Notes under the pieces: model-generated
Databases searched by the model: none
What the model was told of the DNA's origin: nothing
Seen by the model: only the letters and a program-made list of their open reading frames with translations
In this document: one piece after another, positions 52,707-62,204 of the stretch
How positions within the stretch are numbered: the stretch's first letter is position 1
Layout of the letters: each line of letters begins with the position of its first letter
Translations under genes and position numbers: made by a program
Origin: Actinomycetota bacterium
GTDB taxonomy: Bacteria; Actinomycetota; Rubrobacteria; Rubrobacterales; Rubrobacteraceae
Reading direction: 5' to 3'
Length of the DNA stretch: 64,000 nucleotides
Assembly (NCBI GenBank): GCA_902810695.1
Contig: CADDYV010000008.1
Span: 1 to 64,000, forward strand

Positions 52707-53834
52707 GTGCTGCGCGACCGCTACATGGAACGCGCCCGTGAGCTTGCGGAGCGCGGAAGATACTCGGTAGCCCCCAATCCCCTGGTGGGAGCCGTCGTGG
52801 TTCGTGACGGCGAGGTAGTTGGTGAGGGCTGGCACGTTCGGGCCGGCAGGGATCACGCGGAGACCATAGCACTCCAGAAAGCCGGAGCCGCGGCCCGGGA
52901 CGCCACGATGTACGTAACCCTGGAGCCGTGCAATTACCGCAGCAACTCCTCGGGTGAATCCTGTACAGAGGCGATTCCTCGTTCTGGCATCAGGAAGGTC
53001 GTCGTGGGGCACCTCGACCCGAACCCCAAGATGAACGGCAGGAGCATAGGCATGTTGAAAGAGGCCGGCCTGGAGGTCGAGTTGCTGAACTCTCCTGAGT
53101 TCGAGCGGCAGAACGAGCAGTGGTTCTGGACCCAGCGGGTGGGACGCCCGTTCGTGCACCTCAAGCTCGCCGCAACCCTGGACGGTAGGATCGCCACCGC
53201 AAACGGCGACAGCAAGTGGGTAACGGGAGAAGAAGCCAGGCGGAAGGCACACCTGCTTCGGGCCGAAGCCGGAGCCGTCCTGGTCGGGGTGAACACCGTC
53301 ATCGCCGACGACCCCCTTCTGATACCGCGAGATCTGCCGCAAGAGCCTTCCAGGGTTACCCGCGTCGTGCTCGACCCCCAACTCAGGACCCCCATCGAGA
53401 GCCATCTGGTGCAAACTGCCGGTGAAGCTGCGGTTTTGATCTTCACGAACGCGACGACTGATAAGGACCGCAGGCGAAAACTCGAAGCAAGCGGCGTAGA
53501 GATCATCGCCACCCCCAACTCCGCAGGAAGGTTGGATCTTTCTTTCATACTCGATGAGCTTGGCCGGAAGGGGATCAGCGGCGTGCTGATTGAAGGCGGT
53601 GGCGAGACGGCCCGTGGATTTGTCAGGGGTGGGCTGGTCAACAAACTGACGATTTTCTACGCTCCCAAGCTTCTGGGCTCCGAGGGGATACCCATGATAG
53701 GTTCTCTCAGCCTCGAGAAGATGGCCGATGCTCCCCGTTTCTCGGTCTCTAACGTCGAGCGTTTCGGCGAGGACGTCGCGATTACGCTGTATCCGTCGAA
53801 GATCAAGGAGGGATATGTTCACCGGGTTGGTTGA
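52707..53834 (+). CDS. ribD: Bifunctional riboflavin deaminase/reductase RibD
   Basis: The 375-residue enzyme deaminates and then reduces the pyrimidine intermediate of riboflavin. The deaminase half (1-145) has PNPLVGAVVV, HAETIAL (zinc His and catalytic Glu) and LEPCNYRSNSSGESC; the loop between the zinc cysteines is 10 residues instead of the usual 8 and lacks the HxGRTPPC pattern. The reductase half (about 150-370) has LKLAATLDGRIA, GVNTVIADDPLL and LIEGGGETARGF. GTG 52707 follows the FMN riboswitch at once. The 3' end overlaps ribE by 20 bp. Confidence 0.94.
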   Translation: MLRDRYMERARELAERGRYSVAPNPLVGAVVVRDGEVVGEGWHVRAGRDHAETIALQKAGAAARDATMYVTLEPCNYRSNSSGESCTEAIPRSGIRKVVVGHLDPNPKMNGRSIGMLKEAGLEVELLNSPEFERQNEQWFWTQRVGRPFVHLKLAATLDGRIATANGDSKWVTGEEARRKAHLLRAEAGAVLVGVNTVIADDPLLIPRDLPQEPSRVTRVVLDPQLRTPIESHLVQTAGEAAVLIFTNATTDKDRRRKLEASGVEIIATPNSAGRLDLSFILDELGRKGISGVLIEGGGETARGFVRGGLVNKLTIFYAPKLLGSEGIPMIGSLSLEKMADAPRFSVSNVERFGEDVAITLYPSKIKEGYVHRVG

Positions 53835-54441
53835 AGAGGTGGGACGGGTCGAAAAACTAGAGCCCGGTAGCCTGGCTCGCCTGGAGGTCTCGGCCTCGCT
53901 GGTTGCCGGGGGCACACGTGTCGGAGACTCCATCGCCGTCAACGGGGTCTGCCTGACCGTGGGCGAGAGTTCTCCGGATCGGCTTACCTTTCGCGCCATG
54001 CCGGAGACGTTGCGCAGGACCGCTCTCGGGGATCTCTCCGAAGGAAAGCCGGTCAACCTCGAGCGTGCCATGAGCCCCGAGAGCCGCTTCGGGGGACACA
54101 TCGTGCAGGGGCACGTGGACGGGATTGGGGAGGTGACCGGGGTTGAACCCGAGGGAGAGGCGGAGATCTGGGAGTTCGCGGCTCCTTCTGAGGTGTTGCG
54201 GTACGTCGTTGAGAAAGGGAGCATCTGCGTTGACGGCATCAGCCTTACCGTGGTCTCGGTAGGGGAGAGCTCGTTTACCGTATCTGTCCTGCCCCAGACC
54301 AGAGAGAATACGAACCTTCAGGAGCTCGGCGTCGGGAGCCGGGTAAATCTGGAAGCCGATGTTGTGGGCAAGTACGTCGAGCGGTTGCTCGCGCCGTGGA
54401 TGGAGAAGAGTTTCGAGAGGAGATCTAGCCATGCCCTTTAG
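53815..54441 (+). CDS. ribE: Riboflavin synthase alpha chain
   Basis: RibE dismutates two lumazine molecules to riboflavin. The 208-residue protein begins MFTGLVEEVGRVEKLE and has the two repeats typical of the family: NGVCLTV with GHIVQGHVDGIG, and DGISLTVVSVGESSFTVSV. It starts at ATG 53815 after AAGGAGGG, inside the last 20 bp of ribD, and its end overlaps ribBA by 11 bp. Confidence 0.95.
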   Translation: MFTGLVEEVGRVEKLEPGSLARLEVSASLVAGGTRVGDSIAVNGVCLTVGESSPDRLTFRAMPETLRRTALGDLSEGKPVNLERAMSPESRFGGHIVQGHVDGIGEVTGVEPEGEAEIWEFAAPSEVLRYVVEKGSICVDGISLTVVSVGESSFTVSVLPQTRENTNLQELGVGSRVNLEADVVGKYVERLLAPWMEKSFERRSSHAL

Positions 54442-55633
54442 CCCGATAGAGGAGATCATCGAGGACATCAAGGCCGGCAAGATGGTGATCGTCTGCGACG
54501 ACGAGGACCGCGAGAACGAAGGCGACCTTACAATGGCCGCAGAGCTCGTCACGGCGGATGACATCAACTTCATGGCTACTCACGGGCGGGGTTTGATCTG
54601 CTTACCTATGAGCGAGGAGATGCTGGATCGCCTGCAGATTCCCCAGATGACTACCCACAACCACCCCATGATGGGCACCGCCTTTACCGTCTCTATCGAA
54701 GCCAGAGAGGGTGTTACAACCGGAATCTCTGCGGCGGACAGGGCTCACACCTGCCGGGTTGCAGTGGATGACAAAACGGGACCGGAGGATATCGTGATGC
54801 CGGGGCACGTGTTTCCGTTGAGGGCCAAACCCGGTGGGGTGCTGCAGCGTCCGGGCCAGACGGAGGCCGCAGTGGATCTGGCGCGGCTCGCGGGATTGAG
54901 GCCCGCCGGGGTGATCTGCGAGGTGATGAAAGACGACGGCACGATGGCGCGGGTGCCGGACCTGGAGAAATTCGCGGAGGAACATGGGATAAAGCTGGTT
55001 ACGGTCGAGCAGATAATAGAGTACCGCCGCGCCCACGAGAGACAGGTGAAGTTCATCGCCGAAACGCGCCTTCCCACGCTGCACGGCGAATTCAGGCTGA
55101 GGGCCTACGAGAGCGACGTGGAGAACCTGACGCACCTGGCGCTTATCAAGGGTGAACCCGAAGGCAAGGAGGATGTTCTGGTCCGGCTGCACTCCTCCTG
55201 CCTGACAGGAGACGTTCTGCACTCGATGCGCTGTGACTGCGGCGAGCAACTCGAGTCGGCGATGGAGCACATAGATAAAGAGGGAGAGGGCGTGCTCGTC
55301 TATTTGAATCAGGAGGGTAGAGGCATCGGTCTCTCTAACAAGATAAGGGCCTACCATCTCCAGGATGAAGGTTTCGACACGGTGGAGGCCAACGAGGAAC
55401 TGGGCTTCGCGCCGGACTTGAGGGACTACGGCATAGGGGCGCAGATCCTCAAGGATCTCGGACTCAGCCGTATCCGGCTGATGACCAACAACCTGACCAA
55501 AGTCGTGGGGTTGCAGGGATTCGGACTGGAGATCTCCGAGCGGGTGCCGCTGGAGGTGAGACCCAACGGGGAGAACAACCATTACTTGCGCACCAAGCGC
55601 GAGAAGCTCAACCACGTCTTCGAGCAATACTAG
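54431..55633 (+). CDS. ribBA: Bifunctional DHBP synthase / GTP cyclohydrolase II
   Basis: The 400-residue enzyme makes both riboflavin precursors. The N-terminal DHBP synthase (1-200) has [16 protein letters not shown] and [16 protein letters not shown]. The C-terminal GTP cyclohydrolase II (about 205-400) has the zinc cysteines in [30 protein letters not shown] and GLRDYG-like [15 protein letters not shown] 54431 follows GAGAGGAG and lies 11 bp inside ribE. Confidence 0.96.
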   Translation: MPFSPIEEIIEDIKAGKMVIVCDDEDRENEGDLTMAAELVTADDINFMATHGRGLICLPMSEEMLDRLQIPQMTTHNHPMMGTAFTVSIEAREGVTTGISAADRAHTCRVAVDDKTGPEDIVMPGHVFPLRAKPGGVLQRPGQTEAAVDLARLAGLRPAGVICEVMKDDGTMARVPDLEKFAEEHGIKLVTVEQIIEYRRAHERQVKFIAETRLPTLHGEFRLRAYESDVENLTHLALIKGEPEGKEDVLVRLHSSCLTGDVLHSMRCDCGEQLESAMEHIDKEGEGVLVYLNQEGRGIGLSNKIRAYHLQDEGFDTVEANEELGFAPDLRDYGIGAQILKDLGLSRIRLMTNNLTKVVGLQGFGLEISERVPLEVRPNGENNHYLRTKREKLNHVFEQY

Positions 55634-55642
55634 GAGAGGAAC

Positions 55643-56179
55643 ATGGGAGAAGAAGGTCCCAACTATCTGGAGGGCAACCTGACGGCGGAGGGCCGCTCGT
55701 TCGGCATCGTCGCCTCACGGTTCAACGAGTTCGTCGTCAAACCTCTCGTGGAGGGTGCCCTGGATGCGATAAAACGCCACGGCGGGAGCCTGGAAGCGGT
55801 GGACGTGGCGTGGGTGCCGGGCTCCTACGAGATACCACTTGTAGCCAAACGCATGGCTCTGGCCGGGCGCTACGATGCGATCATATGCCTCGGAACGGTG
55901 ATCCGGGGTTCAACCCCGCATTTCGACTACGTGGCGGGCGGCGCTGCGAACGGTATCTCCTCAGCTTCGCTAGAGACCGGGATGCCGATTATTTTCGGCG
56001 TCCTCACAACCGAGACCATAGAGCAGGCCATCGAGCGGGCCGGAACCAAGATGGGGAACAAGGGTTTCGAGGCAGCCCAGACGGCTATCGAGATGGCAAA
56101 CTTGCTGGACCGTATACAGAAACGTTCGCCGCGGAACGAACCACAGCCGAATCTAGAAGTCGGGAGCGTCCGGCCCTAG
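55643..56179 (+). CDS. ribH: 6,7-dimethyl-8-ribityllumazine synthase
   Basis: RibH condenses the RibD-derived pyrimidine with DHBP to lumazine. The 178-residue protein shows [55 protein letters not shown] and [18 protein letters not shown], complete for the family. A C-terminal extension of about 20 polar residues is not conserved. Its stop overlaps the convergent rpmB stop by two bases. Confidence 0.96.
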   Translation: MGEEGPNYLEGNLTAEGRSFGIVASRFNEFVVKPLVEGALDAIKRHGGSLEAVDVAWVPGSYEIPLVAKRMALAGRYDAIICLGTVIRGSTPHFDYVAGGAANGISSASLETGMPIIFGVLTTETIEQAIERAGTKMGNKGFEAAQTAIEMANLLDRIQKRSPRNEPQPNLEVGSVRP

Positions 56180-56403
56180 GCGCCGGTTTGCGAGATGGTC
56201 GGGTGGTTTGAGGTGGCAACCTTCTGTACCTTAAAGGCCTTTAGGCACGAGGAGCACACCCACACGCGCCTGGTTCCGGAGCCCTCCTGGATGCGGACCT
56301 TGTGCAGGTTGGGGTTCCACCGGCGCCGCGTGGCCCGCAGGGAGTGGCTGCGGGAGTTGCCGTAACCGGGACCTTTCCCGCACGAGTAGCAGACTTTCGC
56401 CAT
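56176..56403 (-). CDS. rpmB: 50S ribosomal protein L28, zinc-binding form
   Basis: The 75-residue product begins [16 protein letters not shown] and contains [20 protein letters not shown], typical for L28. Two CxxC pairs (CYSC and CSSC) form the zinc site of the C+ type. AGGAGG precedes ATG 56403; the open frame extends 19 codons further without homology. It lies divergently from the fatty acid kinase gene and is transcribed alone. Confidence 0.95.
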   Translation of the reverse strand: MAKVCYSCGKGPGYGNSRSHSLRATRRRWNPNLHKVRIQEGSGTRRVWVCSSCLKAFKVQKVATSNHPTISQTGA

Positions 56404-56600
56404 GAAATCCTCCTGTGCTAGCATTGTGAATAACGTTGGAGTCCAGGCTTCCCGGAGCATACACCAGCTCGCGTTCGACGGGCGGGACCGGACACCGGTC
56501 AGTGATTGTACCAGACATCCAATAGGACTAGAATGCGGCGAATCATGGCAAAATTTTGCTACGAGGCGAGGCTGGAGTTTGGTGTGAGGGAGAGGAGTGA

Positions 56601-58187
56601 GTGACGATAGGAGCGGGAGACCTGGTAGCTGCTGCGCACGCCGCGCTCAAGGCTAAGACCGACAGAATCAATACGCTCAATGTCTACCCGGTTCCGGATG
56701 GCGACACGGGTACGAACATGTTGCTCACTCTGCAATCTATCCTGGAAGAGACCTCCGGGAAGACCTACGAAACCCTCGAAGAGGCCAGCAGGGCGGTGGC
56801 GCGGGCCGCGCTCATGGGGGCGCGCGGGAACTCCGGTGTGATCCTCTCGCAGATGATTCGGGGTGCCTGCGATGCGGTGGGCGAGAGCGATTCGCTTACG
56901 GCTGAGACGTTCGCGGGCGTGCTCGAAGGCGCCAGGGAGCGGGCCTACTCTTCGGTGAGGGAGCCCATCGAGGGCACGATGCTTACCGTGATCAGGGACG
57001 CGGCGGTCGCGGCGCGAAGTGCTGTTGAGGAAAACGAAGATCTTACGTCGGTCGTCCGGGCTGCGGCGCGGGAGGCTCACGCCTCGGTGCGCCGGACGCC
57101 GGAGATGCTGGATGTATTGAGGGAGGCGGGGGTGGTAGACGCCGGGGGACTGGGTGTGGCGGTCATCCTCGACGGTATTTACGCCTTCGTGAGCGGCGAG
57201 GAGATAGAGACCGAGCCCGGAACGGACGAGGAGGGCGCGACCCCGGACCTGGATTCCATATCACACGAAGAAGAGGCCTGGGGCTACTGTACCGAGTTTG
57301 TCGTTACGGGATTTAGCGGTGATACCGGAGAGTTCGAGGAGCATATACACGAGATCGGGCGTAGCGTGCTCGTCGTAGCCGATCCGGATGTCGTCAGGGT
57401 TCATCTCCATACCCAGGACCCGGGAGAGGCCCTGTCTTATGCCGGAGGTTTCGGGCGTCTGGCCGAGGTCAAGGTTGACGATATGGAGGCCCAGGTGCGG
57501 GACCGTTCCGGGGAGCAGGCTAAAAAGAAGGAAGTAAACCTCGGTGTTGTCGTGGCGAGCCGGGGTGCGGGGAACCGAAGGCTCTTCGAGTCTATGGGCG
57601 CGCTGGTTATCGAAGGGGGGCAGGGAGCGAATCCGAGCGCCGCGGACTTTGCCCGCGCAGTGGAAGAGACCGGAGCGAGAGAGGTGATCCTGCTCCCCAA
57701 CAACAAGAACATAGTGCCCACCGCAGAGCGGGTCGAGGAACTGGTGGAGGCAAAGGTCCACGTGCTGCCGACGACGAGCATCGCGAGTGGGCTCGCGACG
57801 ATGGTTGGCTTTGATCCCGAAGGGGAGCCTGGAGAAGTCGTCGAGGAGATGAGGGAGATTCTGGGTTCGATGCGGTGTGCGGAGATCACGCAGGCGGTTC
57901 GCGAAGCGAGAATCGGGGGGCGGGAGGTGCCGGAGGGCTCCTACATCGGCTTCCTGGACGGAGAGCTTGTAGTAGCCGAAGAGAATATTAAAGACGCCGC
58001 CATGGAGATCGCCCGAAAGATGGTAGAGGGTGGCGCCGACCTACTGACGCTCTTGTGGGGCGAGGATCTCGATGAGGCGCAGGTCGAGTTGATCGCCGGG
58101 AGTATCCAGGGTCTCGACGGAGGCGTGGAAGTGGAGATCCAGGACGGAGGACAGCCGATGTATCCGCTGCAGATGGTGGCCGAGTGA
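56601..58187 (+). CDS. fakA: DAK2-domain kinase, fatty acid kinase subunit A-like
   Basis: The 528-residue protein has an N-terminal DhaL-type ATP-binding domain (about 5-200) with NVYPVPDGDTGTNMLLTL, the Asp ligands for Mg-ATP, and MGARGNSGVILSQMIRGA; a middle domain with EEAWGYCTEFVV and VHLHTQDPGEAL; and a C-terminal DegV-like domain with LLPNNKNIVPTAERV. This is the FakA plan. With FakB it phosphorylates fatty acids for PlsX and PlsY. GTG 56601 follows GAGGGAGAGGAG. It overlaps the DegV gene by 4 bp. Confidence 0.88.
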   Translation: MTIGAGDLVAAAHAALKAKTDRINTLNVYPVPDGDTGTNMLLTLQSILEETSGKTYETLEEASRAVARAALMGARGNSGVILSQMIRGACDAVGESDSLTAETFAGVLEGARERAYSSVREPIEGTMLTVIRDAAVAARSAVEENEDLTSVVRAAAREAHASVRRTPEMLDVLREAGVVDAGGLGVAVILDGIYAFVSGEEIETEPGTDEEGATPDLDSISHEEEAWGYCTEFVVTGFSGDTGEFEEHIHEIGRSVLVVADPDVVRVHLHTQDPGEALSYAGGFGRLAEVKVDDMEAQVRDRSGEQAKKKEVNLGVVVASRGAGNRRLFESMGALVIEGGQGANPSAADFARAVEETGAREVILLPNNKNIVPTAERVEELVEAKVHVLPTTSIASGLATMVGFDPEGEPGEVVEEMREILGSMRCAEITQAVREARIGGREVPEGSYIGFLDGELVVAEENIKDAAMEIARKMVEGGADLLTLLWGEDLDEAQVELIAGSIQGLDGGVEVEIQDGGQPMYPLQMVAE

Positions 58188-58999
58188 CGACCGCGATCGT
58201 AACGGATTCGACTACGAGCCTGCCGCCGGGTGTACGCGAACGTCCCGATGTTCGCATGGTTCCCTTGAGCTTTCGCTTCGGCTCCGAGACCTACCGGGAC
58301 AAGGTGGACATGACCAGCGAGGAGTTCTATGAACGCCTGAAGACTACGAAGGTTTTTCCGACGACTTCCCAGCCGCCAGCCGGGGCCTTCGTCGAAACCT
58401 ACGAGGCTCTGGATGCCTACGACGACATCCTGGTCCTGACCATCTCCCGGAAACTCAGCGGAACCTACGACTCGGCGGTTTCCGCAGCAGAGATGGTGGA
58501 CAGGCCGATAGAGGTCGTGGATTCCAGGAGCGCAGAGGTGGGGGCCGGGTTGATCCTGCTGGAGGCGCTTCGTGTCGTGGATGAAGGCGGAGAATTCAAG
58601 GACGTCCGGCGGGCGGTGGAGGCTGCGATCCGGCGATCTAAAGCGTTTTTCGCGGTGGGTACGCTGGAGTATCTGCAGAGGAGCGGCCGGATCGGGCGGG
58701 CGCGGAGGCTTTTGGGGACGGCGCTCGACATCCGCCCGGTCCTGGCTATCGAAGACGGGGAGATAGTTCCTCACAAGCGCATCCGGGGGCGCAAACGCCA
58801 GATGGCGGCGATCGTCGAGCAAGTGAAGCCGGTAGCGGAAGAAGGCCGGCCGCTCTATTTCGGGCACGTGGCAGCATCCGAGGAATTGCGGAACTTGATG
58901 GATGCGATCGGGGTTGAGGGAGAGAGGCTCGTATCCGAGATAGGCGGCGTGGTCGGATGCCACGTCGGGCCGGGAACGTATGGCGTCGCCCATCTCTGA
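58184..58999 (+). CDS. DegV family fatty-acid-binding protein (FakB-like)
   Basis: The 271-residue protein has the DegV fold: VTDSTTSLPPGV at the start, PTTSQPPAGAFVETYEAL with the Thr-Ser that bind the carboxylate, ILVLTISRKLSGTYDSA, VVDSRSAEVGAGLILLEA and the end HVGPGTYGV. It follows the FakA-like kinase in one transcript with GTG start overlapping its stop, so it should present bound fatty acid to that kinase. It overlaps recG by 20 bp. Confidence 0.88.
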   Translation: MTTAIVTDSTTSLPPGVRERPDVRMVPLSFRFGSETYRDKVDMTSEEFYERLKTTKVFPTTSQPPAGAFVETYEALDAYDDILVLTISRKLSGTYDSAVSAAEMVDRPIEVVDSRSAEVGAGLILLEALRVVDEGGEFKDVRRAVEAAIRRSKAFFAVGTLEYLQRSGRIGRARRLLGTALDIRPVLAIEDGEIVPHKRIRGRKRQMAAIVEQVKPVAEEGRPLYFGHVAASEELRNLMDAIGVEGERLVSEIGGVVGCHVGPGTYGVAHL

Positions 59000-61127
59000 G
59001 GTGCGAACAGAACGACGGCTCCCGCGACGCACGACCTTCTCTGAGTTGCGCGCGCGTCCGGCTACGGATCTTCCGGGCGTGGGACCCAGGATAGAGAAGG
59101 CTCTGGAAGAGCTAGGGATATCGTCCCTCGCGGACCTCATCTCGCACTACCCCTCGCGCCACGAAGACCTCTCTAACGTGAAGAGTATCTCCGATCTGCG
59201 CGTCGGGGAGAGGGCGACGATCGTGGCGAGGGTCGTAAGCACCCGGCCCGTAGGCCGTCCGGTGAGGGGCCGTACGCCGGGTTTTTCGGTCCAGCTCTAC
59301 GACGGCACGGGCTACATTCCGGCTATCGTCTGGGGACGCAACTGGCTTCTGGGCCAGCTCGTCGAGGACACGCGGGTGATGGTTTCGGGCGAGGTGCAGC
59401 GCCGCTACGGAATACAATTGGTCGCGAAAGCCGTCGAGGTCATGGATGATGCGCCCGATGACTCTAACGGCAGCCCCCATGCGGGCCGGTTCGTGCCCGT
59501 CTACCCGGTAAACAAGGGTATCCAGGCGAGGAGGATGCGGACCCTGATCCACCGGGCCCTCGACGAAGCCGGGCGTATCCTGGACCCGCTTCCGGCGGAG
59601 ATGCTGGCGCATCTGGGGCTGCCGAGCCTGCACGACGCCATCCACGAGGTCCATTTTCCTACTGACCGCAGACATCTCAAGAGCGCCACGCGCCGGCTCG
59701 TCTTTCACGAGTTGTTCCTGATCCAGACCGGCCTCGCCGTGCGCAAGGCACGCATGGAGCGCACCGAAACCGGGCGGAGCCACGAAGGAGACGGGCGCCT
59801 GCTCAACCCTTATTTCAAGAGCCTATCTTTCTCGCTGACCGGAGCCCAGGAACGGGTGATAGAAGAGGTGCTCGCCGATATGCGCTCCGAGAGGCCGATG
59901 CGGAGGCTGGTGCAGGGCGATGTCGGGAGCGGCAAGACGGTTGTCGCGGTAGCGGCGCTGCTTACGGCGGTAGAGTCCGGGGGGCAGGGCGCGCTCATGG
60001 CTCCGACGGAGGTTCTGGCTGAGCAGCACTACCTATCGGTCTCGGCGGCGCTCGTGGAGCTTCCCGTGAAGGTAGTTTTGATCACCGGTTCGCAGAGCGC
60101 GGCGGAGCGGCGCGAGGTGCTGGAGGCAATAAAAAGCGGCGAGGCGCACGTGGTGATCGGAACGCACGCCCTGATCCAGAAGGAGGTAGAGTTTCGCGAC
60201 CTCTCGCTGGCAGTTGTAGACGAGCAGCACCGCTTCGGGGTTGCCCAGAGGGCTGTGTTCAAAGAGAAGGCGGCCACTACCCCGGACACGCTGGTGATGA
60301 CCGCAACCCCGATCCCGCGGACTCTCTCGCTGACCCTGTATGGCGACCTCGAAGTCTCGGTGATAGATGAGCTTCCGCCCGGAAGAAAGCCCGTAGACAC
60401 CCGGCTGGTGGAGCCGACGGGCCGGCAGGAGGCGTATGAAGCGGTACGTGAGGAGTTGGAAGAGGGACGGCAGGCGTTTGTGATCTGCCCCCTCGTAGAA
60501 GAGTCCGAGGCTCTGGAGGACGTGCGGGCGGTCGAGGAACTGCACGAGGAGCTTTCGGAGGATATCTTCCCGGAGCGCAGGGTCGGGCTCCTGCACGGGC
60601 GGATGAAGGCGGAGGAGAAGCGCGAGGTGATGACCGCATTCCGCGGTGGGGAGGTGGAGGTGCTCGCTTCGACGAATGTGGTCGAGGTGGGGGTGGACGT
60701 GCCCAACGCAAGCGTCATCGTGATCGAAGGTGCCGAACGTTTCGGGCTTTCGCAGCTCCACCAGCTTCGCGGCAGGGTCTGCCGGGGACTGCACCCGCCG
60801 AAGTGCTTCCTGATCGGGACCCCCAAAACCGAAGATTCCGAGAGCCGCCTCGAAGCACTCTGCGAGTACCAGGATGGCTTCAAGCTATCCGAGGTGGATC
60901 TCGCCATCCGGGGTGAGGGAACGCTCTTCGGGAGTCGCCAGAGCGGGATGCCGGACCTCAAAGTGGCCAAACTTCTCAGGGACATAGACATCCTGATTGA
61001 GGCCCGGCGGGAAGCTTTCGAACTGGCGGCGAAAGACGCCCGGCTCCGCAAGCCTGAGCACCGCCCACTGCGGCGCGAGGTCAGGGAGCTTCTGGGTGAG
61101 AACGTGGAGTGGCTCTTTAGGGAGTAG
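58980..61127 (+). CDS. recG: ATP-dependent DNA helicase RecG
   Basis: RecG remodels stalled replication forks. The 715-residue protein has the wedge domain with an OB fold (about 60-190), Walker A GDVGSGKTVVA (about 316), LMAPTEVLAEQHY, DEQHRFGVAQR (about 414), VMTATPIPRTL, and the C-terminal helicase motifs RVGLLHGRMKAEEK and LHQLRGRVCRG, then FGSRQSGMPDLKVA. Length is normal. ATG 58980 lies inside the DegV gene. It is followed after 6 bp by rsmD. Confidence 0.95.
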   Translation: MASPISEVRTERRLPRRTTFSELRARPATDLPGVGPRIEKALEELGISSLADLISHYPSRHEDLSNVKSISDLRVGERATIVARVVSTRPVGRPVRGRTPGFSVQLYDGTGYIPAIVWGRNWLLGQLVEDTRVMVSGEVQRRYGIQLVAKAVEVMDDAPDDSNGSPHAGRFVPVYPVNKGIQARRMRTLIHRALDEAGRILDPLPAEMLAHLGLPSLHDAIHEVHFPTDRRHLKSATRRLVFHELFLIQTGLAVRKARMERTETGRSHEGDGRLLNPYFKSLSFSLTGAQERVIEEVLADMRSERPMRRLVQGDVGSGKTVVAVAALLTAVESGGQGALMAPTEVLAEQHYLSVSAALVELPVKVVLITGSQSAAERREVLEAIKSGEAHVVIGTHALIQKEVEFRDLSLAVVDEQHRFGVAQRAVFKEKAATTPDTLVMTATPIPRTLSLTLYGDLEVSVIDELPPGRKPVDTRLVEPTGRQEAYEAVREELEEGRQAFVICPLVEESEALEDVRAVEELHEELSEDIFPERRVGLLHGRMKAEEKREVMTAFRGGEVEVLASTNVVEVGVDVPNASVIVIEGAERFGLSQLHQLRGRVCRGLHPPKCFLIGTPKTEDSESRLEALCEYQDGFKLSEVDLAIRGEGTLFGSRQSGMPDLKVAKLLRDIDILIEARREAFELAAKDARLRKPEHRPLRREVRELLGENVEWLFRE

Positions 61128-61133
61128 CTGGTT

Positions 61134-61682
61134 TTGAGGATCGTGGCCGGCGAAGCGCGTGGTGTACGCCTCGCCCCGGTTCCCAGAGGCGTGAGACCAA
61201 CCTCGGATCGGGTGCGGGAAGGTCTGTTCAACGCCCTGGGACAGTTCTTCGATGGGGGAGAGGTCCTGGATCTCTACGCGGGAACGGGGGCTTTGGGGAT
61301 AGAGGCCCTGAGCCGCGGCTGCGAGCGTTGCACCTTCGTAGAGCGGAGTGGCCGGGCGCTCTCCACGATCCGGGAGAACCTCAAGAGGACGCGCTTTGAG
61401 GGGAGGGCGGAGCTTGTGAGGGGAGACGTGAAGAACGTTCTGGAGAAGCTGGTTGCGAGCGGGTGGACCTACGATTTGATATTCGCCGATCCGCCATATA
61501 GAATCGCCCAAACAGAGGTAGATGAAGTTCTGGCGCAGCTTGGCGCTCTGCTCGCGTCCGGTGGCCGGGCCGTAATCGAGCGAGGCGAAACTCTGGCGGG
61601 GGAAACAGAACACAAGAAAGGCGATACGCGCCACTACGGTGGCACGGTAGTAACCATCTTCGAGAAGTCTGAGCTTTTGTGA
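61134..61682 (+). CDS. rsmD: 16S rRNA (guanine966-N2)-methyltransferase
   Basis: The 182-residue SAM-dependent enzyme shows RIVAGEARGVRL, RPTSDRVREGLFNAL, the SAM site VLDLYAGTGALGIEALSRG, FVERSGRALSTIREN and the catalytic DPPY in LIFADPPYRIA, the RsmD pattern. Start is TTG 61134. Its TGA overlaps the coaD ATG as TGATG, a common rsmD-coaD arrangement. Confidence 0.94.
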   Translation: MRIVAGEARGVRLAPVPRGVRPTSDRVREGLFNALGQFFDGGEVLDLYAGTGALGIEALSRGCERCTFVERSGRALSTIRENLKRTRFEGRAELVRGDVKNVLEKLVASGWTYDLIFADPPYRIAQTEVDEVLAQLGALLASGGRAVIERGETLAGETEHKKGDTRHYGGTVVTIFEKSELL

Positions 61683-62176
61683 TGAATGTAGCGGTTTGTC
61701 CTGGCAGCTTTGACCCTGTTACCGCAGGGCATGTGGATGTGATCCGCCGCGCCTCGAAGATCTTCGACCACGTGGTCATCGCCGTCGGCAGCAATCTACG
61801 CAAGGAACCGAGGCTCTCGGCTGCGGAGAGGGCGCGGCTCGTGGAGAAGGTAACCGCTGGGATAGAGAATGTTTCGGTGGAGGTGATGGAAGGACTGCTG
61901 GTCGAGTTTGCCCGCGAGCGGGGGGCGTGTGTGATCGTCAAGGGGCTCAGGGCGGTCTCGGACTTCGAGTCGGAGTTCGAGCAGGCGCAGCTCAACCGGA
62001 CGCTTTACCCGGAGCTCGAGACGGTTTTTATCATGTCGGCGGCGGAGCACAGCTTCCTGTCGTCAAGCGCCGTCAGGGAGATCGCGAGCTTCGGCGGGAG
62101 CCTGCGGGGGCTGGTGCCGGATGAGATACTAGAGGTAGTCCAGGAAGTGTATTGCAGAAAGGGCGACCGAGCGTAG
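61682..62176 (+). CDS. coaD: Phosphopantetheine adenylyltransferase
   Basis: CoaD makes dephospho-CoA from phosphopantetheine and ATP. The 164-residue protein shows CPGSFDPVTAGHVDVIRRA with the nucleotide-binding TxGH, KEPRLSAAERARLVEK, VKGLRAVSDFESEFEQAQLN and SAAEHSFLSSSAVREIASFGG. ATG 61682 lies on the rsmD stop; GTG 61679 is one codon upstream. CoA supply next to fatty acid and acyl-phosphate genes fits the region. Confidence 0.95.
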   Translation: MNVAVCPGSFDPVTAGHVDVIRRASKIFDHVVIAVGSNLRKEPRLSAAERARLVEKVTAGIENVSVEVMEGLLVEFARERGACVIVKGLRAVSDFESEFEQAQLNRTLYPELETVFIMSAAEHSFLSSSAVREIASFGGSLRGLVPDEILEVVQEVYCRKGDRA

Positions 62177-62204
62177 AGGCGAACGACAGAGGTAGGTTTT
62201 CAAA

